Assembly: GCA_030512335.1 (NCBI GenBank)
Contig: JAULSU010000003.1
Span: 4,588,001 to 4,652,000, forward strand
Source: Immersiella caudata
Taxonomy: Eukaryota; Ascomycota; Sordariomycetes; Sordariales; Lasiosphaeriaceae
Direction: 5' to 3'
Length of the DNA stretch: 64,000 nt
Shown: positions 1 to 10,923 of the stretch, piece after piece
Layout: each line of letters starts with the position of its first letter
How positions within the stretch are numbered: position 1 is the first letter of the stretch
Position numbers and translations under genes: made by a program
The notes under the pieces: model-generated
Told to the model about the DNA's origin: nothing
Seen by the model: only the letters and a program-made list of their open reading frames with translations
Databases searched by the model: none

Positions 1-2
1 CT

Positions 3-941
3 TTAACTTACAATCGTCGTTTCCATGCCCATTAGTTTCTTCTGGTGACCCTTGAGCGTCTTCTCAAGCTCCTTCTTCTCTCGTCTCCAGTCATCTCGCA
101 TCTCCCGCTCCCAGTGCTGATATCTACTCCTCTCAAGGAGGTCTTTCGACTTCTTCCATTCCTTTGGAGGTCGGTGTTTTCTGTGATCCTGGAGGAGCTT
201 CCAGGCTAGGTCGACTTCTTCTTCCAGCTGGGCTCTTATTTCCTCGCTGAGGGGCGTTGCGAATGCGGCGTCTAGCAGGGTCTGGGTTTTGGAGCCTGGT
301 TTTTGGTTGGAAGCGTTGGAGATGATGAGCTGGATGATGTCGTGTGCCGAAGTTGTCGAATTGTCGTGTTTGATGATGGTAGCGCCCTTCTTGCAAAAGT
401 TGGTCCACGGCCCTGTCGCGCCAACTCGTCGTGAATGACTTCTCGTGAAGCAGTCGGGTCCGATGTTCTCCCACATGGTGGTGGCGATGACAACACGGCT
501 GTAGGCGTTCTCGCCGAGGATCTTCTCGAGAAGGCGTGATCGTTTTCGTTCATTGCGACTGATGACGGTGTGGGTGGCGGGATGCAGCAGGATGAGGCCG
601 TCGAGGGGGCGATCTTTTGTGATGTATCCTTCCTTTCCTAGCCAGTCGGCAATGTCGCGAAGGATCTCCACATCGCTGCGTAGGTCGTCATCGAACCCGG
701 GTGTGTCGATCAAGATGACGTTGCGGTCGCCCAACGGAAACTCCACGGCCAGGGGGTCTTGTGTGCAAGGGTCCACCCCATGGCCGACGATCACCTTCTT
801 GCCGGAGGCGATGGAGGCGAATGTCGATTTGCCTGCTCCGGTGACACCGAGTAGCACAATGGTGAATTGCTCGGGGCCCGCCGGTTGCGTCATTGTTGTG
901 GGTGTGGGGGAGGAGAGCTTGGAGATTATAGGGGTTGACAT
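3..941 (-). CDS. AIG1/MMR_HSR1-type small GTPase-like protein
   Basis: Single-exon gene of 312 residues. The nucleotide-binding core is visible: a P-loop GVTGAGKST at about residues 31-40, a G3 motif DTPGF at about residue 79, and a TTMW segment where fungal members of this family often carry the G4 region. The last third (from about residue 235) is rich in Lys, Glu and Arg and probably forms a coiled coil. The family binds and hydrolyses GTP; in fungi the role of these stand-alone G-domain proteins is unknown. A second, shorter GTPase with the same DTPG and TTMW motifs lies divergently 630 bp away, so the two look like old paralogs. The start chosen is the first ATG; a second Met at residue 17 would still keep the whole G domain. 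Family assignment is firm, function is not. Confidence 0.85.
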   Translation of the reverse strand: MSTPIISKLSSPTPTTMTQPAGPEQFTIVLLGVTGAGKSTFASIASGKKVIVGHGVDPCTQDPLAVEFPLGDRNVILIDTPGFDDDLRSDVEILRDIADWLGKEGYITKDRPLDGLILLHPATHTVISRNERKRSRLLEKILGENAYSRVVIATTMWENIGPDCFTRSHSRRVGATGPWTNFCKKGATIIKHDNSTTSAHDIIQLIISNASNQKPGSKTQTLLDAAFATPLSEEIRAQLEEEVDLAWKLLQDHRKHRPPKEWKKSKDLLERSRYQHWEREMRDDWRREKKELEKTLKGHQKKLMGMETTIVS

Positions 942-1567
942 GTTGGGCTAGCTGAATTGAAAGGGATGGAAGGGAGAAAGGGAGGAAGTGATGGGTCAAA
1001 ATTCGGCCCTCATGTCGGTGCCGAAAGATGAAGTCTGGTGCTTGCTTGGCTGTGTTGCCGATGAGTTGTTCTCGAGGCAGCAGGTCCCGTTAGGTTCCGA
1101 TGAAAAGCATGATGACGGTCCTTTGATATACATTGGGTTGGGGCGGTCACACACTCTTGTCGAAGCCGGGCCATTCAAGTTGGGGTATGGTGCAGGGCTG
1201 CCCCATCGGGTATCTTGGGACCACACTTTTTGGGGTAAACCAAGGCTTTGATTTGGGGGGACTTGGGGGCCCCCCTCACAACAACTGAACGACGAACACG
1301 TCTGGAATATGCACAAAGCTCCTCACAACCAATAGGGCATGCCGCTGGTCAACCGCCCTGCCAATCGACTTGTGCACGAGAACCACCGCTCTCCGAGCTC
1401 ACACCCGATGCCGGCGTTGGGCACGAGTACAACATAAATCAGGCACGCTCCCCCCCCCCCCCCATTGTACATGCCTCAGTCCATGATTCCGAATGGCCAT
1501 TGCGAAAAAACCGCCAACGTCGCCCGAGAAAAGCCAAACCGTCCACTGTCTCAATCAACAGACGACC
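942..1567. other. Divergent intergenic region between two GTPase genes
   Basis: About 630 bp separating the two head-to-head GTPase genes, so it should hold both promoters. It contains a run of 14 C residues near 1450-1463. An in-frame upstream ATG at 1493 could lengthen the right-hand GTPase by 25 residues. No other gene or repeat is seen. Confidence 0.5.
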
Positions 1568-2289
1568 ATGGCGAGAGAGCTTGTGATCCTCCTCATTGGT
1601 CCCACGGGTTCTGGCAAAACCTCTTTCGTCAAGTTTGCAACTGGGTCCGACGTGGATATTTCTCGTATGTCCCACAGATCTTTCGAGTAGGTAAGATCGG
1701 CACTGACGGGATCAAAGACACAACGCATTGTAAGGACTACAAGACAAAGTGGAGGGACAAGGACTTTCGAATCATCGACACACCGGGACTGGAGGACCTT
1801 CCGGCAGATAACCTCGCTATCCTGAAGGATATTGCCCAGATGCTGCACTCTCTGAAGTCACCCAGGGTCAGCGGGGCTATCTTTTTCCACCGGGTTACCG
1901 ACGGCCGATTTGGGGGTAGTGCGCGATCGCATCTCGAGATATTTAAGCAGATTTGCGGCGAGGAGTTTGATCAGCAAGCTGTTTTCTTGACTACCATGTG
2001 GAACAAGGCAGCCCAGGTGGGACGGAGGCGGTATGAGCCAATTCACGAGGAGCTAGGGCGTAAGTATCTATTTCTCAGCCCTCTCTACACAAAAGTCTTG
2101 AAATTTGAGAACGACGTGGAGAGTGCCAAGCAAGTCCTAGCACATTTTGCGGGCACTGCTTCAAACAAACAGCTGCGACTGGCCGATGAGTTGAACACTG
2201 TGGGGTTGAGTTTGAGCGGCATGCGGAAAACCACAGCAGGCAGGACAATAATGAAGGGGGCAAGCACCCCACTATGCGTGATCCTATAG
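1568..2289 (+). CDS. Small P-loop GTPase with C-terminal CaaX-type motif
   Basis: Two exons, 1568-1664 and 1718-2289, give 222 residues. The 53-bp intron has a GTATGT donor, a CTGAC branch and an AAAG acceptor; without it the P-loop and the G3 motif lie in different frames. Visible motifs are the P-loop GPTGSGKTS near the N-terminus, DTPGLED and TTMWNK. The protein lacks the charged C-terminal coiled coil of its neighbour and ends in Cys-Val-Ile-Leu, a CaaX-type box with Leu last, which in known proteins directs geranylgeranylation and membrane attachment; that use here is inference. The ATG at 1568 has a good context (ACCATGG); an in-frame ATG at 1493 is the alternative. Function of this fungal GTPase class is unknown. 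Confidence 0.75.
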
Positions 2290-2550
2290 ACAAGAATGGG
2301 CGGGACTTGTTCACTGTATTTACTTTTCTGGCAATGCATCCTTCGCAGGTCTTTTTCTTGGAGAAGATGTTTCAACCATTATCTCAAGCATATTTCAGGT
2401 AGAATGAATACACTTGGGAGTACTCTGACGCGATTCAAGACATGCCGACTGTCTGGGTACCTTACATGACAACAGACTCCCCTTGAAGTAGACAAGGACT
2501 CGAAACGCGTGTACACACATGCAAAAGTAAAAACCAACTCTATCCGTAGC

Positions 2551-4798
2551 TCAGCCAGTCAGCTCAACATCCTCATTCCCAGATTTCCTCCATCTTCCCG
2601 GGATGAAAGGCTGAATCATGTCCAACGGCGATGTTGCGTTCAGCCCTGTACCGTTATCTGAGCCAGCATTGGGTGCCAAAGCAGGGCTGCGGGCAGCAAC
2701 CCACATTGAAATGCCAGAGAACAAGTAAGTGATGCCCGCGACAATGACAATTGTGACCGCGAACCACTTCACTTGGCTTGAATCCTGCCAGTCAAACAGA
2801 CCCAGTGCGAAAAGGGACTAGAGGGTTGAGCACCCAGTCAGTTGCTGCCAATCCAAGGTCAAGAAATTCAGTGATGTAGGAGAAACACACACCGTTATGA
2901 AACTCAGGGGCAGATAGAATATTGTGACTGTGGTAAAGATCAAAATGTAGCGGTTCAACTGCGTGGAATTCTTCACTTCGCTGACGGATGTTGCACTGAA
3001 CAACTGTTGTGCACGGGCAGTTGGTCAGTTTCAACGCCTTTGATAACCCAGATGATCTGCACGTACACCGTCCCTGAGGCTCTTTGTTTCCTCCTGTTTC
3101 GTGGCGATCCGAGTCAACAGAGCGGCTCCAAGATCATTCTGCTTGGACAACACGCTCTCCCAATTTTGTTTAAACGTCGCGACAGCTGCATCGCGGACTT
3201 CGTTGTCAGATGCTTCGGGCAGGAAAGTGGCTCCCCCGTCAATTGTTCTGGCTAGGTAGAGTCGTTCCATGTCGTCGACGGTCCGGTGAAGGTCATCCAT
3301 ACTCTCACGTATCCATTCAGCGGCTGTCCGGAGGATCTGAAGGACGGTGAAGTAGAACTTGGAGAGTTGCAGGTCGTTTCCGTCGATCATGGCTTCGAGT
3401 TGGCGGGTTGGTGAGAGGATGCTGTCGAGCTGGATGTATCGGCATTGTAAGCACAATAAGCTACCTAGGATGGGGAGCGGAAGGTAGGTAGGTTAAAAGA
3501 AAAAGGGGGGGGAATATTGTAAGAGCACAGGATGAACACCGATTATATTGCAAGAAACTGTCAACTCACATCGTTGTTCAGGGCTTTCCCAATCTCGTCG
3601 ATCAAATTCGACCACTGTGTATTCCATTCTGGAAGTAGCGAGTGAATTCTGAAAGCAAACGCTGCCGTGCCTGTTGCTCTGATCGACGGGTGTATGTTGG
3701 CATTCAACCACTCATCCTTGCTGCCCAGCTGCCCAAGGGCTTCCAGACGGCCAGCCGTATCGCTGTCGGTCATGGTCACAAGCGTAAACACCGGAAGGTC
3801 CAACCTCCATGTCGTCTTCAACCCGACAGAGTACCGAAGCTCGGATATACGCTGGTCGGTATCGTGTTCCGAACTAGGCTTGTGTTGGTTACTGGGGAGC
3901 GGCCCCGAAACCCGTCTCACACCGCGTCCGGGGGGCCTCAACCACCAACTCGGAGCAGTGAAGGCTCGCATGTGGTATTGGAACACGACGTCTTCCCATT
4001 TTGACTTGTTGAATCTGATCGAGTTTGCCCATCTGTGATCGGAACTTCCCCACAGATTTCGACTCAGGTCCCAAGTGCCTCGAAACTGGGCGAGGAAGTA
4101 TTTGGCCAGCCCTTGTCGGGAAACGCCCAGTGGCCCATTCTCTTCCACGTCGGCATCACGGCAAAGCTGCAGGGCCGCAATGGAAAACAGGGAGTCGTCA
4201 CGAACTCCGTTTAAGCCAAATTTCCTGGTTAGAAACTGCTGGTTAGCATCCACCCGCATACCTAGCAAAAAGCGGAATCTTTAGTGTGTCGGCTGAAGAA
4301 GTTCAGTGTCGCTTACCACTCTCTCCCAAAGCGTTGCCCGGACCAACGGCAGGTGGATAAGGACGGCTCCGTTCCAGGATAGGACTGGACCCAGTCAGCA
4401 TGACATGGGCTGAAACAAACCCAGAAATAACTGACAATATGCTCCATAATCTCTTTGCACCGATTGACATCTTCTGACACACGTCCGGGACCGCCGTCAC
4501 GTGAACGCTCCGGGGTCAATCTGCACACATGTCCATCCTCGTCGTATCCAAACTCATCATAGCCCACGTATGCACCATTCAGGCGCGCCGGGGTGTCTAT
4601 CTTCCAAATGGCATCCACTGTCCCTGAATGAGGTCTCTTCACGGTTGGTCTGGACCCACGAAACGGAGAGAAAATTTCCTCCCAGTCCGACGACGACAAT
4701 GACAGTTCCGCTGGTAGTTGCCGACGTTGGTAGTCAACTGTCTCTTCCTTGTTGTAACGGACCGCTTCTGCGTCAAATCCCGAGGTTGCGTTCGACAT
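2551..4798 (-). CDS. CorA-like two-helix membrane protein
   Basis: Six exons on the minus strand fit one frame: 4483-4798, 4317-4409, 3570-4261, 3067-3429, 2893-3003 and 2551-2817, giving 613 residues. Introns are 73, 55, 140, 63 and 75 bp. The C-terminus holds two hydrophobic helices, one ending YLPLSFIT and one around VTIVIVAGITYLFSG, separated by a short loop, preceded by a long charged helical region. This is the layout of the CorA-like Mg2+ transporter fold found in many fungal accessory proteins, where the N-terminal part is soluble. The canonical GMN selectivity motif is not present at the end of the first helix (SLFALG follows instead), so ion transport should not be assumed. The first intron (GTGTGT donor) is the least certain junction. 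Confidence 0.7.
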
Positions 4799-5244
4799 CG
4801 TGCTTTTGCGTGCGAAGAAACTGAGAGGAGAGTTGCCCACCCAACCCTGACGCCGAGGGGGCTCCAAGTTATTATGGTTTTTTTTTTTTCACCCCAGAAC
4901 CCAACTCAAACTCGCCGCCCAACCTGATGTCCTGGCAAGTCTGCCTCATGAGTGGCCTGTACCAATCACATTATTGTGTAGCAAAATTTGCACTTTGGTG
5001 AGGGGCTCTTACAGACGCCTCATGCACGCCAACACCACTGGTTGCGGACGGTCGCTTTGTGCGCTTGACAGTATGTCCTCTCGCTCTTCTGTGTGCAGTG
5101 ACTGGCGTCCCAAACCTGGTCTTCATCGTAGCCCCACTTTTCCCTTTTGGTGCCAATGTGTGATTCTGTAAGGTGCCGTAACCTGCACCCCCCGTTTTGC
5201 GGCACTTCATCATCCATTGGACGACACAGCTGACAACAGCACCC
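4799..5244. other. Intergenic region with left copy of a degenerate direct repeat
   Basis: About 450 bp between the starts/ends of the CorA-like and HET genes. It contains a T run near 4877-4890 and the left copy of a repeat described separately (about 5015-5165). No gene seen. Confidence 0.5.
5015..5165 (+). repeat. Degenerate direct repeat, left copy (flanks HET gene)
   Basis: This stretch resembles 7953-8142 in the same orientation. Shared blocks include the CTCTTCTGTGTG segment near 5086, the GCGTCCCAA/CCGTCCCAA block, GTCTTCA followed by CCAC.TTTCCC, and TTTTGGTGCCAA near 5147. Differences are mostly T/C substitutions with a few small indels. The two copies bracket the HET gene. Confidence 0.6.
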
Positions 5245-7674
5245 TCAGCTAAGAATCAGCGTCCGCCTTTGTAAACCGAGTTCATGCATATCCGGATTCC
5301 TCAGCGCCAACGACTCTTGCAGTGCAGAGTCCTCAGGCCCCGTCTGCGCCCCATCGACCTCCTCTGCCACCTCCGGCCCCTCCCCCTTCCCCTCTACGGC
5401 AAATGCGTCTGGCGCCTTCGGCCTCGCAGGCAACTTCAGCACGTTCTTCAACCTCGATTTAAACGATCCAGCCACCGTGACCACGTCTGATATTCCGACC
5501 ACCTCGTTGAGATCAACAAATGACTGCCTCAAGTCGACATAGCCAATGCGCTCGTTACCGTTGCCCACCCTGCCGATCAGGATCCCGAAATCAACCGAGC
5601 TCGACAGCACGGCGAGGTCGAATTCTTTCTCAAACAGGTCCTTGTGCACGGTATCGAGCACGCTGTCCAGCATGAGGGGCCAGTAACGCCGGCGTGCTAA
5701 CACCGCGGAAGGGCCCCTGACGCTAGGATGGATGAAATACACCAGGTCCGGCTTGCCGAGGTCCATTGCGTGGTGGCCGGCAATGGTGACGAGAATGTTT
5801 TCTTTAGGCTGGGATAGCTGGTGGGCAAACTGCTTGACGCGGACTCGGGTGGCTAATGTTGAGATGCGCAACACTGGGAGGACACAAGAAGCTTGTGCGG
5901 CAGTGGTGTTTACCTCAACAACCAGACTTTCACTCAGTCTCTGGTACTGCTGCTTCTGTGCCCCGGCGCAGTTGGTGTCGGTGTTTTTGTGTTTCTGCAG
6001 CCATACTTGCACAGCAGCCGGCTTGTCAACATCGTATTTGCCGAACGTACCCCAGGGATTTGGCCGAAGCTCACCCCTCCACCCGACCCAGCTCCACGAA
6101 GGGAAGCCCTCCCTGCGCGGCACAGGCTCCGCCAGGAGCCAGCACAGCGCCCTCGCAAACTTGGAATCCAAATGCCCAGGGAACTCCCCCACTGTTCGCA
6201 GAGGCTCGCGGTGCGTCGGCCAGGGGGAGTCCACATTTGCATACGCATCGGTCGGGATCCCCCAGATGTGCCGTACGGGCGAGGGCATAGCTCCGAAGGT
6301 CCGGAAAACCCCGAGCATGGCTTTGATCGCATCGCTCTGGAAGGTGAGGTCTCGTCCCGAGTAGGCCTGGATGTATCGATCCAAACAGCCGACGTACGAG
6401 TGGCTCAGCCCGCCTCTGAACAGAGCCGTTGCTGAAACCCCAGGGTTTCCCAGCAGGCGGTGCAGATCGTACGACAAAGTTTCCCACACCTGCATGCTGT
6501 TGCACTCGAAGTAGACCTGGCTCTCGGTAAAGATTAGACGCCGGCGCGAAAATAGCCCTTCCTGGTACGTCCAGCCGCGCGAGAACCACTTGGAGCGCTC
6601 GATGCGGTGCTTGGGATTTTCGAGTGACGAGATCCAGACGCGCCCGCCCATGTTGATGACGGGCTGGGGCTCGCGCTTGGTGCAGCCCACGCCAGGGAGG
6701 CCGAACTCGGCATCCTGGCCGGCGGCGGCGACGATGGTAACGGTGGCAAGATGGTAGACCATGTCCATGATGGACACCTGCTGATGCAGCTCCGAGGCAT
6801 TGCCCTGGTCGATGCAGTACTGGTCCACCCAGAGGTACCTGAGCTTCAGGCGTCGGACCACCTCCATAGCGTCGCCTACCGTCCTCGGCGCATCGTCCGG
6901 CACTCTCCCCCCCTCCCCATCCCTGAACGCTGTCCCTCCCCCCATCGCAGCACCCCCCCAAACGTAGCTCAGCGCCGCAAACTTACAGTCCCGCGGCGCA
7001 ACTACCACCCGCCTAGACCTACAATCAATAACTCTCATCCCAGCCACCTGCGCAGCAGCATACCCCGGCAGCATCCCACAGCTCCCCCTGTGATGCGCAT
7101 CACAATACCTCAACCAGCCCCTCATCACCCCAAAATCCACCGCCTCCCTCCGAATCTGTCGGAAGCTCAACGGGCCCCTCTCTCCATCCAAACCCGCATC
7201 CCAAACCGGAAGTAGCATAAACTCGGGACACCCTTCTGTCTCCCCCCGAACATCCAGCCTCATCCCCACAGTACCAAACTTCCTCTCTACCTCGCTCAGC
7301 TCCGTATCCACCCCAACAACCCTCTGCTCTTCAAAACTAGGCTCCGCATCAGGATCCGCGTCCCGCAGCTGCCAAAAGCACTCGTGGGGCCGTTTGGCGA
7401 AGACCGTAACGTCCAGCTCCGTGGCCGACGGGTACTTCGTCGCGACGACGGCGAAAAGGAAGCGGCAGAGCGGGCAGGGGGAGTCCTTGACGGCGCGGAG
7501 GTACCACTGGTTCGAGCCGCCGCCGGCGAGGCCCGTGGAAAGGGTTTCTGTCAGGTCACCGACGGGCTGGCAGCGCGAGCAAAAGTCGGAGGGCGTGCAG
7601 ACTGGAAACCAGGCTGAGGGGAGGGGGCCCGCGTCGGCTTGCCGGTTGGCGGGGCCGCAGGCGCAGGGTGCCAT
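5245..7674 (-). CDS. HET-domain protein (heterokaryon incompatibility family)
   Basis: Single-exon gene of 809 residues. The HET domain is recognised from ALSYVWGG (about residue 231), the LWVDQYCIDQ block (about 280), the IVAAAGQDAEFGLPG block and SRGWTYQEGLFSRR (about 370). The N-terminal 60 residues hold several Cys pairs (CACG, CSRC) followed by CPLCRF, typical of HET proteins that begin with a small Cys-rich segment. The last 300 residues have no recognised domain. HET proteins trigger cell death when unlike fungal individuals fuse; whether this one does is unknown. The gene is flanked on both sides by degenerate copies of the same roughly 150-190 bp sequence. It is intact, unlike a second HET relic at 51.9-53.3 kb. 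Confidence 0.9.
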   Translation of the reverse strand: MAPCACGPANRQADAGPLPSAWFPVCTPSDFCSRCQPVGDLTETLSTGLAGGGSNQWYLRAVKDSPCPLCRFLFAVVATKYPSATELDVTVFAKRPHECFWQLRDADPDAEPSFEEQRVVGVDTELSEVERKFGTVGMRLDVRGETEGCPEFMLLPVWDAGLDGERGPLSFRQIRREAVDFGVMRGWLRYCDAHHRGSCGMLPGYAAAQVAGMRVIDCRSRRVVVAPRDCKFAALSYVWGGAAMGGGTAFRDGEGGRVPDDAPRTVGDAMEVVRRLKLRYLWVDQYCIDQGNASELHQQVSIMDMVYHLATVTIVAAAGQDAEFGLPGVGCTKREPQPVINMGGRVWISSLENPKHRIERSKWFSRGWTYQEGLFSRRRLIFTESQVYFECNSMQVWETLSYDLHRLLGNPGVSATALFRGGLSHSYVGCLDRYIQAYSGRDLTFQSDAIKAMLGVFRTFGAMPSPVRHIWGIPTDAYANVDSPWPTHREPLRTVGEFPGHLDSKFARALCWLLAEPVPRREGFPSWSWVGWRGELRPNPWGTFGKYDVDKPAAVQVWLQKHKNTDTNCAGAQKQQYQRLSESLVVEVNTTAAQASCVLPVLRISTLATRVRVKQFAHQLSQPKENILVTIAGHHAMDLGKPDLVYFIHPSVRGPSAVLARRRYWPLMLDSVLDTVHKDLFEKEFDLAVLSSSVDFGILIGRVGNGNERIGYVDLRQSFVDLNEVVGISDVVTVAGSFKSRLKNVLKLPARPKAPDAFAVEGKGEGPEVAEEVDGAQTGPEDSALQESLALRNPDMHELGLQRRTLILS

Positions 7675-8281
7675 GGTTGAGTTTAGTTTGGTGTTTTTTA
7701 AGGCCAGGTCAGGCTGTGCAGCGGGGGAAGAGGGGAAAGCTGAATGTCGAATATCGTCCAGTCGCCAATGGGAAGGCGGGATGGGCAGAGGTGCAGGTCA
7801 CGTGGACCGGGCGCTGGTGAGGGGAAGGGGATCTCTGTTGGCAATATCGTGGCAGGTACACAAAGTTAGATGGCATATGCTGCTCCTGGGGGGCCAAGAC
7901 GAGGTCTTCCCACGATTAGCCACAACCCACTGAATCGAGGGGAGGCTTGAACGTGTGCCTCATGCATGTTGAACACGCTGAAAATGACCCGTCGCTTCGT
8001 GCACTTAACGTACCGGAAATGCTAGTTCTTTCAATGCGGAAGATGACGTATTTCCACTTGCTCTTCTGTGTGTGCAGTGACCGCCGTCCCAACCCCCGTC
8101 TTCACCGCAGCTCCACCTTTCCCACATTTTTGGTGCCAAGACCCAAAATGCGTGCCATGAAAGTCGCATCCCGAGCGCGTCGTCTTCATCGGTGTCGAAT
8201 TATAGCAACACCAAACCATCAAATCGATGGCAGAGTCGGAAACCCCGGGTCCCCCCGCCGCGCAGCACCAAAATCGCAACG
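7675..8281. other. Promoter region of HET gene and right repeat copy
   Basis: About 600 bp. The left part should hold the HET promoter; the right part contains the second repeat copy. No gene is seen. Confidence 0.5.
7953..8142 (+). repeat. Degenerate direct repeat, right copy (flanks HET gene)
   Basis: Counterpart of 5015-5165. Shared blocks include CCTCATGCA, a GTCGCTT.GTGC.CTT segment, CTCTTCTGTGTG, CGTCCCAA, GTCTTCA and TTTTGGTGCCAA. It lies just upstream of the F-box relic. The two copies could be ends of an old duplication or element that included the HET gene. Confidence 0.6.
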
Positions 8282-9590
8282 ATGAGCTTTGCTTCGCTCC
8301 CCGTGGAGATTCTCCAACAAATCTTGGCACTCCTTCCCGCATCCGACCTGAACACCGTCTGTCTGGCGAACACGCACCCCTTCGCGGTGTCGCAACCTCT
8401 CCTCTATGCCTCAATTACACTGACCTGGCGAAAGGATGGCATCCTTCTAATTGCCTCGCTTCTATTGACGCTACTACGAAGACCCCACCTCGCAGATCAC
8501 GTTGCCGCCCTCCAAGTCAACGGCCTGCCATTTCGGTTCAGATGGTGGACAAGTCGCACACCCAACGTACCTGTATCCGCCGCTCATCTCGCCGGATTTG
8601 TCACCTGCGTCAACGCCATGCATCTTCCATACCGCCACCTATGGGTCACCGAACTACAAGAAGGCAGAACCGACGCCTTAATCGCACTGCTCCTCTCGCA
8701 ACTCGCCAACCTCCGATCGCTCCACCTCGAGTCCGGCCCCGTCAAAGAAAACCACCCCATTGGCAAGCTTCTCACCTCGACCCTTCGCAGCACTCAAAAC
8801 CAAAACCTTCCTCGGTTTCCACGTCTCCGGACTGTGACATTCCTCCCCCCTCGACCCGGTCTACCCGATGCCCCGGACTTCTGGTACCAGCCCGGCAACA
8901 TCTCCAATCTTCCCTCCCTCTTCTACCTCCCCGCATTGGAGCACCTACATGCCTGAATCGACAGCCCGCCGTACCTGTCCTGGCCTTCTTCCACCCCACC
9001 GCCCTGCGCACCCTCCATTGGGATCTCTGGCACGACGGGCACATCCACAACGAATGGGAATCATGGATGCGACACCGGGTCAGCAGCTACATCATCGACC
9101 TGGATAAAATCGGAAGCGATATACCGCATGTATCTTCCACCTTACGAAGGCTGGTGATCACGGCTAGTTATGAGATCGATGGCCTTGCCGGGTTGGTTGC
9201 CCAGGGATCGCTCAAAGAGCTTCGAAAAATGGAGGTTTTGGAGTATCTGGAGATACCAATGCTGTTGTTGGTTGAGATTGAGGCGCGCCGTGGGGCAAGG
9301 GTGAGGATGGAGAGGAGCTTACCTGCCAGTCTGGGAGAGGTGGTGATTACAAACGACTTGTTGATTTGGGAGGGCTGGGCAGACAGTATGGTTTTTGAGA
9401 TGGTGGAAGCGTGGATGTGAGATTGGCGGATGTGGACGCCTAGGCTGAAGGTGAATTGGCCCAGGGGTGTTGGAGAAGGCGGAGGAAGAGTGGGGCCCCG
9501 TGTTCAAGGGAGAAGATGAGGGAGCTATCCGATGGAGAGGGGTTGGAGTTGGAGATTGTTAGAAAGAGTCAGAGATCTAGGTTATGGTAT
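8282..9590 (+). pseudogene. F-box protein relic
   Basis: The reading frame from the ATG at 8282 starts with an F-box (LPVEILQQILALLP, then CLANTHPF), the domain that links proteins to the SCF ubiquitin ligase, and continues with a leucine-rich region to a TGA at 8954-8956. Recognisable family sequence resumes in another frame (LRTLHWDLW, then a charged helical region) up to a TGA at about 9418, and again after that (DGEGLELEIV at about 9527-9556). Conserved sequence is therefore spread over more than one frame with at least two stops. I saw no GT-AG intron that joins the parts cleanly. Most likely a decayed gene; an unusual multi-exon gene is the alternative. Confidence 0.6.
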
Positions 9591-9703
9591 TTGCGCCTGA
9601 ACTCGCATATTCCAGCTGCATATGACTCTTTCCATTGACTCGCAATACCAAAATCACCGGTACAGCTCCTCAAGCTTCTCACGCTAGGTATTCCTCGACA
9701 TCA

Positions 9704-10923
9704 TCAGAGCAGCCTAACAGAACTTACAACCCCCCATCCTGCCCCCCTATACACACCCCCGATCCGCATCCCACCCCTCGGCGCCGCCCCCAGCGCGTTC
9801 TCCTGCCACGCACTCACCCCAATCCTCTCATCCCAATCACTAAACCTCCCCCTCCCCTCCCCCTTTGGCATTATTAACCCCCTCAATAAAAACCCCCCAA
9901 AGTCAAACCACCTCACCGTACAAACCAACACAACCCTCATTTCCTCCATCGCCATATCCTTCCCGATGCAACTTCTCAAGCCGCGCTCAAACGGCCTCCA
10001 CGCAAATCTATGCGCCTTTGGACTGGTGTAACCAGGCATGAACCGCTCTGGATTGAACTCTGCTGGTTTGGGGAACTCGCTCTCGTCATAATGCAGCGCA
10101 CGCTGGTGAGGAATCACCATTTTCCCTCGTACCGGGTATGGTTTGCCCTTGAAATTGAGGTGAGAGACATCGGGTGGTACTTCACGGGGAGTGAAGCCTA
10201 CGGGGAAGAGACGGAGGGTTTCATAGATGATGGCGTCTGTGTAGGGAAGGGAGAAAGAGAAGGTGAGACTCTGGTGTGGAGAGGTGGTTAGGAGGGAGAG
10301 GATTGATGAAGGGGAGGGGGGAAAGAGGGTGAGGTATTCTTTACGGAGGCGGGAGAGGAAGTGTGGGGGTGTAAGGAGAGGAGGAGGTAGATGTGCTAGA
10401 GTTGTTAGTTTGGTCGGGATTTACAACGTGAAAGTAGGCAAAAGGGGGAAAGAGGACAAGGGGGACTTACAGAGAGGGCGTCAGCGGTGGTGGATTGGGC
10501 TCCCGCAAGGAGACCTTTCAGGTTTGGAGTTACAAGGTCGATGAGGTGCTGGTCAAGATGGGGCGGGGAGTTGTCTCCCATCTCTTCGATCCGTTGAATG
10601 ACCATCCTGTCGAGGATGCTGCGGGCAGTCTTTCTCGTGGGAATGAACTCCTCGGACTGGCACAGCTGGTGCCGCTCGCCGAGCAGTTGCTAGAGTTTAG
10701 TCTTGGTGATGGGGTTCTACACGTCCACGTATGGCTGTGTGAGGGTAAAGATGATCTTGAAGTCGTTCAGCATCGGGGTGCTATTTTGCTGAGCTTTCAA
10801 GGAGAAACTAAGAACCATGTCCGAGATTATGTCGGAGGTAGCACGATGCTGAGATCGGGAAAAGGTACTGTTTCTGACAAACAGGAAGTCTAGATATGTT
10901 TCTAAATTTCTGAAACCAGTCAT
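9704..10923 (-). pseudogene. Cytochrome P450 relic
   Basis: Pieces of a fungal P450 run down the minus strand: a helical segment ending TQPYVDV, the I-helix region (AGAQSTTA), the K-helix ExxR (ETLR at about 10220), the PERF motif (FNPERF) and the heme-binding loop FERGLRSCIG at about 9970. The gene is broken by two in-frame TAG codons just after TQPYVDV (near 10700 and 10675), by a small frameshift between LLSLHPH and LRKEYL near 10365, and by the absence of about the first 250 residues, for which there is no room before the next gene. Both TAGs fit CAG-to-TAG change. It sits about 7 kb from the sphingoid-like cluster and could be a lost tailoring gene, but that is inference. Confidence 0.8.

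Noticed and set aside
1665..1690. A 26-bp intron in the second GTPase gene
   Set aside because: Too short; a 53-bp intron using the same donor and an acceptor at 1717 with a good CTGAC branch gives the same frame.
10675..10712. A 33-39 bp intron that would remove the two TAGs of the P450 relic
   Set aside because: Too short for usual fungal introns, would delete conserved-looking sequence, and the gene is broken elsewhere and lacks its N-terminal half anyway.
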